Notes under the pieces: generated by a model
Database searches by the model: none
Seen by the model: only the letters and a program-made list of their open reading frames with translations
What the model was told of the DNA's origin: nothing
Assembly (NCBI GenBank): GCA_024640315.1
Contig: JAHEFF010000018.1
Location: 1 to 58,511, forward strand
Length of the DNA: 58,511 nt
Direction: 5' to 3'
Source of the DNA: Woeseiaceae bacterium
GTDB lineage: Bacteria > Pseudomonadota > Gammaproteobacteria > Steroidobacterales > Woeseiaceae
Made by a program: the position numbers and the translations under genes
Shown here: in pieces, positions 57,220 to 58,511 of the stretch
Layout: every line of letters starts with the position of its first letter
Position numbering within the stretch: the first letter of the stretch is position 1

Positions 57220-58511
57220 CTAGCTCATTTCCCGCTGCCAGACTGTCGTCACGAATGCGCGCTCATCGGCAAACCGGTCCGCGGCAACAAGGGGCGGCAT
57301 GCCATCCAGCGTGAGCCTGTGATTGCATAGCCTGAATGTCTTGTAGGCGTCCTGGAGGCCTGCAACGTCATCGGCCGTAAGGTCACCGCATGCTTTCAGC
57401 GCATCGAGCTGCCGGATGTTATCGGAATAGTGAATCAGGTCAGGTTCCCGATCCGCATTTCTAAGCACCAGGTACTGAACCAGAAATTCAATATCGCCAA
57501 TTCCTCCCTCGCCCTGCTTCAGGTCGAACAGTTCGGCAGTGCTTTTGTCGAGCTTCTCCCGCATCTTGCGCCGCATTGAGAGCACGTCTTCGAGCAGTGT
57601 GTCCCGACGTACACGGTTCTTCAGCGTGTCGGCGCGAATGTGTTCAAATTCCCGGGCAACCTCCGCGCTGCCAGCGACCGCTCTGCTGCGCAGCAGGGCC
57701 TGGTGCTCCCAGGTCCATGCGTGCTCCTCCTGGTATTTTTCAAAACCGTCTGTGCTGACAACCAGCAATCCGGACCGACCACTTGGCCGAAGCCTGGTGT
57801 CGACCTCGTAAAGCGCGCCGGATCCTGTCTGAGCAGTAAGGAAGTGAACCAGCCTTCTCACCAGGCGGCCGAAGAACATGCTGTTGTCCAACGGCCTGGC
57901 GCCATTGGTCTGCTGTTCGGTGCCACGGGAATTGTGCAGAAATACCAGGTCCAGATCCGAACCGTAGGAAAGCTCAATGCCACCTAACTTGCCGTAGGCG
58001 ACGACACCAAAGCCCGCAGTTTTCACCTCATCACCCACGCGGAATTGCGGCTCTCCATAAATTGCAGTGAGATCTTTCCACGCCACGCTCAGCGCTTCGT
58101 CGAGGACTATCTCGGCCAGCTCCGTGAGTCCATCGCTCACCTTCATAATCGGTAAATTACCGGCTATGTCCGCCACGGCAATTCTGAACAGGTTCGCTCG
58201 CTGAAATTGCGCCAGCACTTCGATACTTCTTTCGCTGTCCTCTTCGTCACTCTGCTGAAGCCTGTCGTCGAGATCCTCGCGCATCTGGGCGGCGGAAATC
58301 TGCGCGGAATATATGCGGGGATCGAGAAGCTCATCGAGAAGAATCGGGTACCGCGCGATTTCCCCGGACAGGTATTCGCTTTGATCACACAGGTCGACCA
58401 GCCGCTCCAGCACGGCCGGATTTTCGTTCAAAAGCGCCACGTATGCGCTGCGCCTGACGATCTTGGAAATCACCGACAGCACACGCTCGCAAACGATGCC
58501 TGACCTTTCCC
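57220..58511 (-). CDS. glnE: Glutamine synthetase adenylyltransferase GlnE, C-terminal part, N-terminus off the right edge
   Basis: About 430 residues at the C-terminal end of the bifunctional enzyme that adenylylates and de-adenylylates glutamine synthetase under PII control. The frame stays open to the edge beyond the GTG at 58482, so the gene is cut. The adenylyltransferase active site AYGKLGGIELSYGSDLDLVF carries the DxD pair. YEVDTRLRPSGRSGLLVVST, HAWTWEHQALLRSRAVAGSA and GGIGDIEFLVQYLVLRNA follow the E. coli C-terminal domain. The N-terminal de-adenylylating half is outside the window. The stop lies 60 bases before the zinc-finger gene. Confidence 0.96.
   Translation of the reverse strand, partial: ERSGIVCERVLSVISKIVRRSAYVALLNENPAVLERLVDLCDQSEYLSGEIARYPILLDELLDPRIYSAQISAAQMREDLDDRLQQSDEEDSERSIEVLAQFQRANLFRIAVADIAGNLPIMKVSDGLTELAEIVLDEALSVAWKDLTAIYGEPQFRVGDEVKTAGFGVVAYGKLGGIELSYGSDLDLVFLHNSRGTEQQTNGARPLDNSMFFGRLVRRLVHFLTAQTGSGALYEVDTRLRPSGRSGLLVVSTDGFEKYQEEHAWTWEHQALLRSRAVAGSAEVAREFEHIRADTLKNRVRRDTLLEDVLSMRRKMREKLDKSTAELFDLKQGEGGIGDIEFLVQYLVLRNADREPDLIHYSDNIRQLDALKACGDLTADDVAGLQDAYKTFRLCNHRLTLDGMPPLVAADRFADERAFVTTVWQREMS

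Overview
The window reads as a chromosome segment of a moderately GC-rich, Gram-negative gammaproteobacterium. Supporting this are a type IV pilus (Chp) chemosensory cluster, pilT/pilU, an LPS inner-core Kdo kinase and glycosyltransferase, AmpD/AmpE, HtpG, GlnE and RsmE. From position 6.5 to 20.3 kb, and again from 31 to 36.5 kb, gene content and order follow what I know of the Pseudomonas aeruginosa PA0388-PA0415 neighbourhood (pilT, pilU, yggS, proC, yggT and a DUF4426 gene; pyrB, ruvX, algH, tonB3, gshB, pilG-H-I-J-chpA-chpC). The enzyme complement would fit an environmental, perhaps marine or sediment, lineage such as Woeseiales or Chromatiales; that placement is inference.

Layout. 1-0.4 kb: the start of an inositol-monophosphatase-family gene running off the left edge. 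0.5-3.2 kb: a cobalamin riboswitch followed by btuB and a PduO-type cob(I)alamin adenosyltransferase. 3.3-5.7 kb: an overlapping ampD-ampE-btuF-like operon on the minus strand, so a corrinoid-binding protein sits with muropeptide-recycling genes. 5.8-6.5 kb: rsmE. 6.5-15.8 kb: the Chp chemosensory cluster on the minus strand, containing a very large ChpA kinase but no pilK/cheR or cheB gene. 16.1-21.2 kb: gshB, tonB3-like, algH, ruvX, pyrB and a PyrK-like electron-transfer subunit on the plus strand.

21.2-30.2 kb is the accessory part. It holds an ACC deaminase, a decayed-looking stretch with tiny ORFs, a small exported protein of unknown function followed by a MauG/CcpA-type di-haem peroxidase, a large exported beta-propeller (BNR) protein, a TauE/SafE permease and a membrane protein/HTH regulator pair with a good promoter and dyad. 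It lies exactly where the Pseudomonas-like synteny is interrupted.

30.2-36.5 kb: three consecutive PilT-family retraction ATPases (PilT, PilU and a third divergent paralogue), divergent from yggS-proC-yggT-yggU and a DUF4426 lipoprotein. 36.6-45.9 kb: an HU-family protein, an alpha/beta hydrolase, an ornithine aminotransferase, a membrane-anchored coiled-coil/HhH protein paired with an OmpA-family protein, FKBP and MsrB, an ABC importer whose substrate-binding domain is fused to its permease, and a class C beta-lactamase-like serine hydrolase. 46-53.6 kb, all minus strand: htpG, three small genes, ppnN, an L,D-transpeptidase and a LysM-containing MltD-type lytic transglycosylase. 53.8-58.5 kb: a lipid A-type acyltransferase, kdkA, a family 9 glycosyltransferase, an AT-rich non-coding island, a CHCC zinc-finger protein and the C-terminal part of glnE running off the right edge.

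No tRNA, rRNA, CRISPR array, intact transposase or prophage gene was recognised. The most notable items are the triple PilT-family array, the small exported protein next to a MauG-like enzyme, the SBP-permease fusion, the ampDE-btuF arrangement and a PyrK without an adjacent catalytic subunit.
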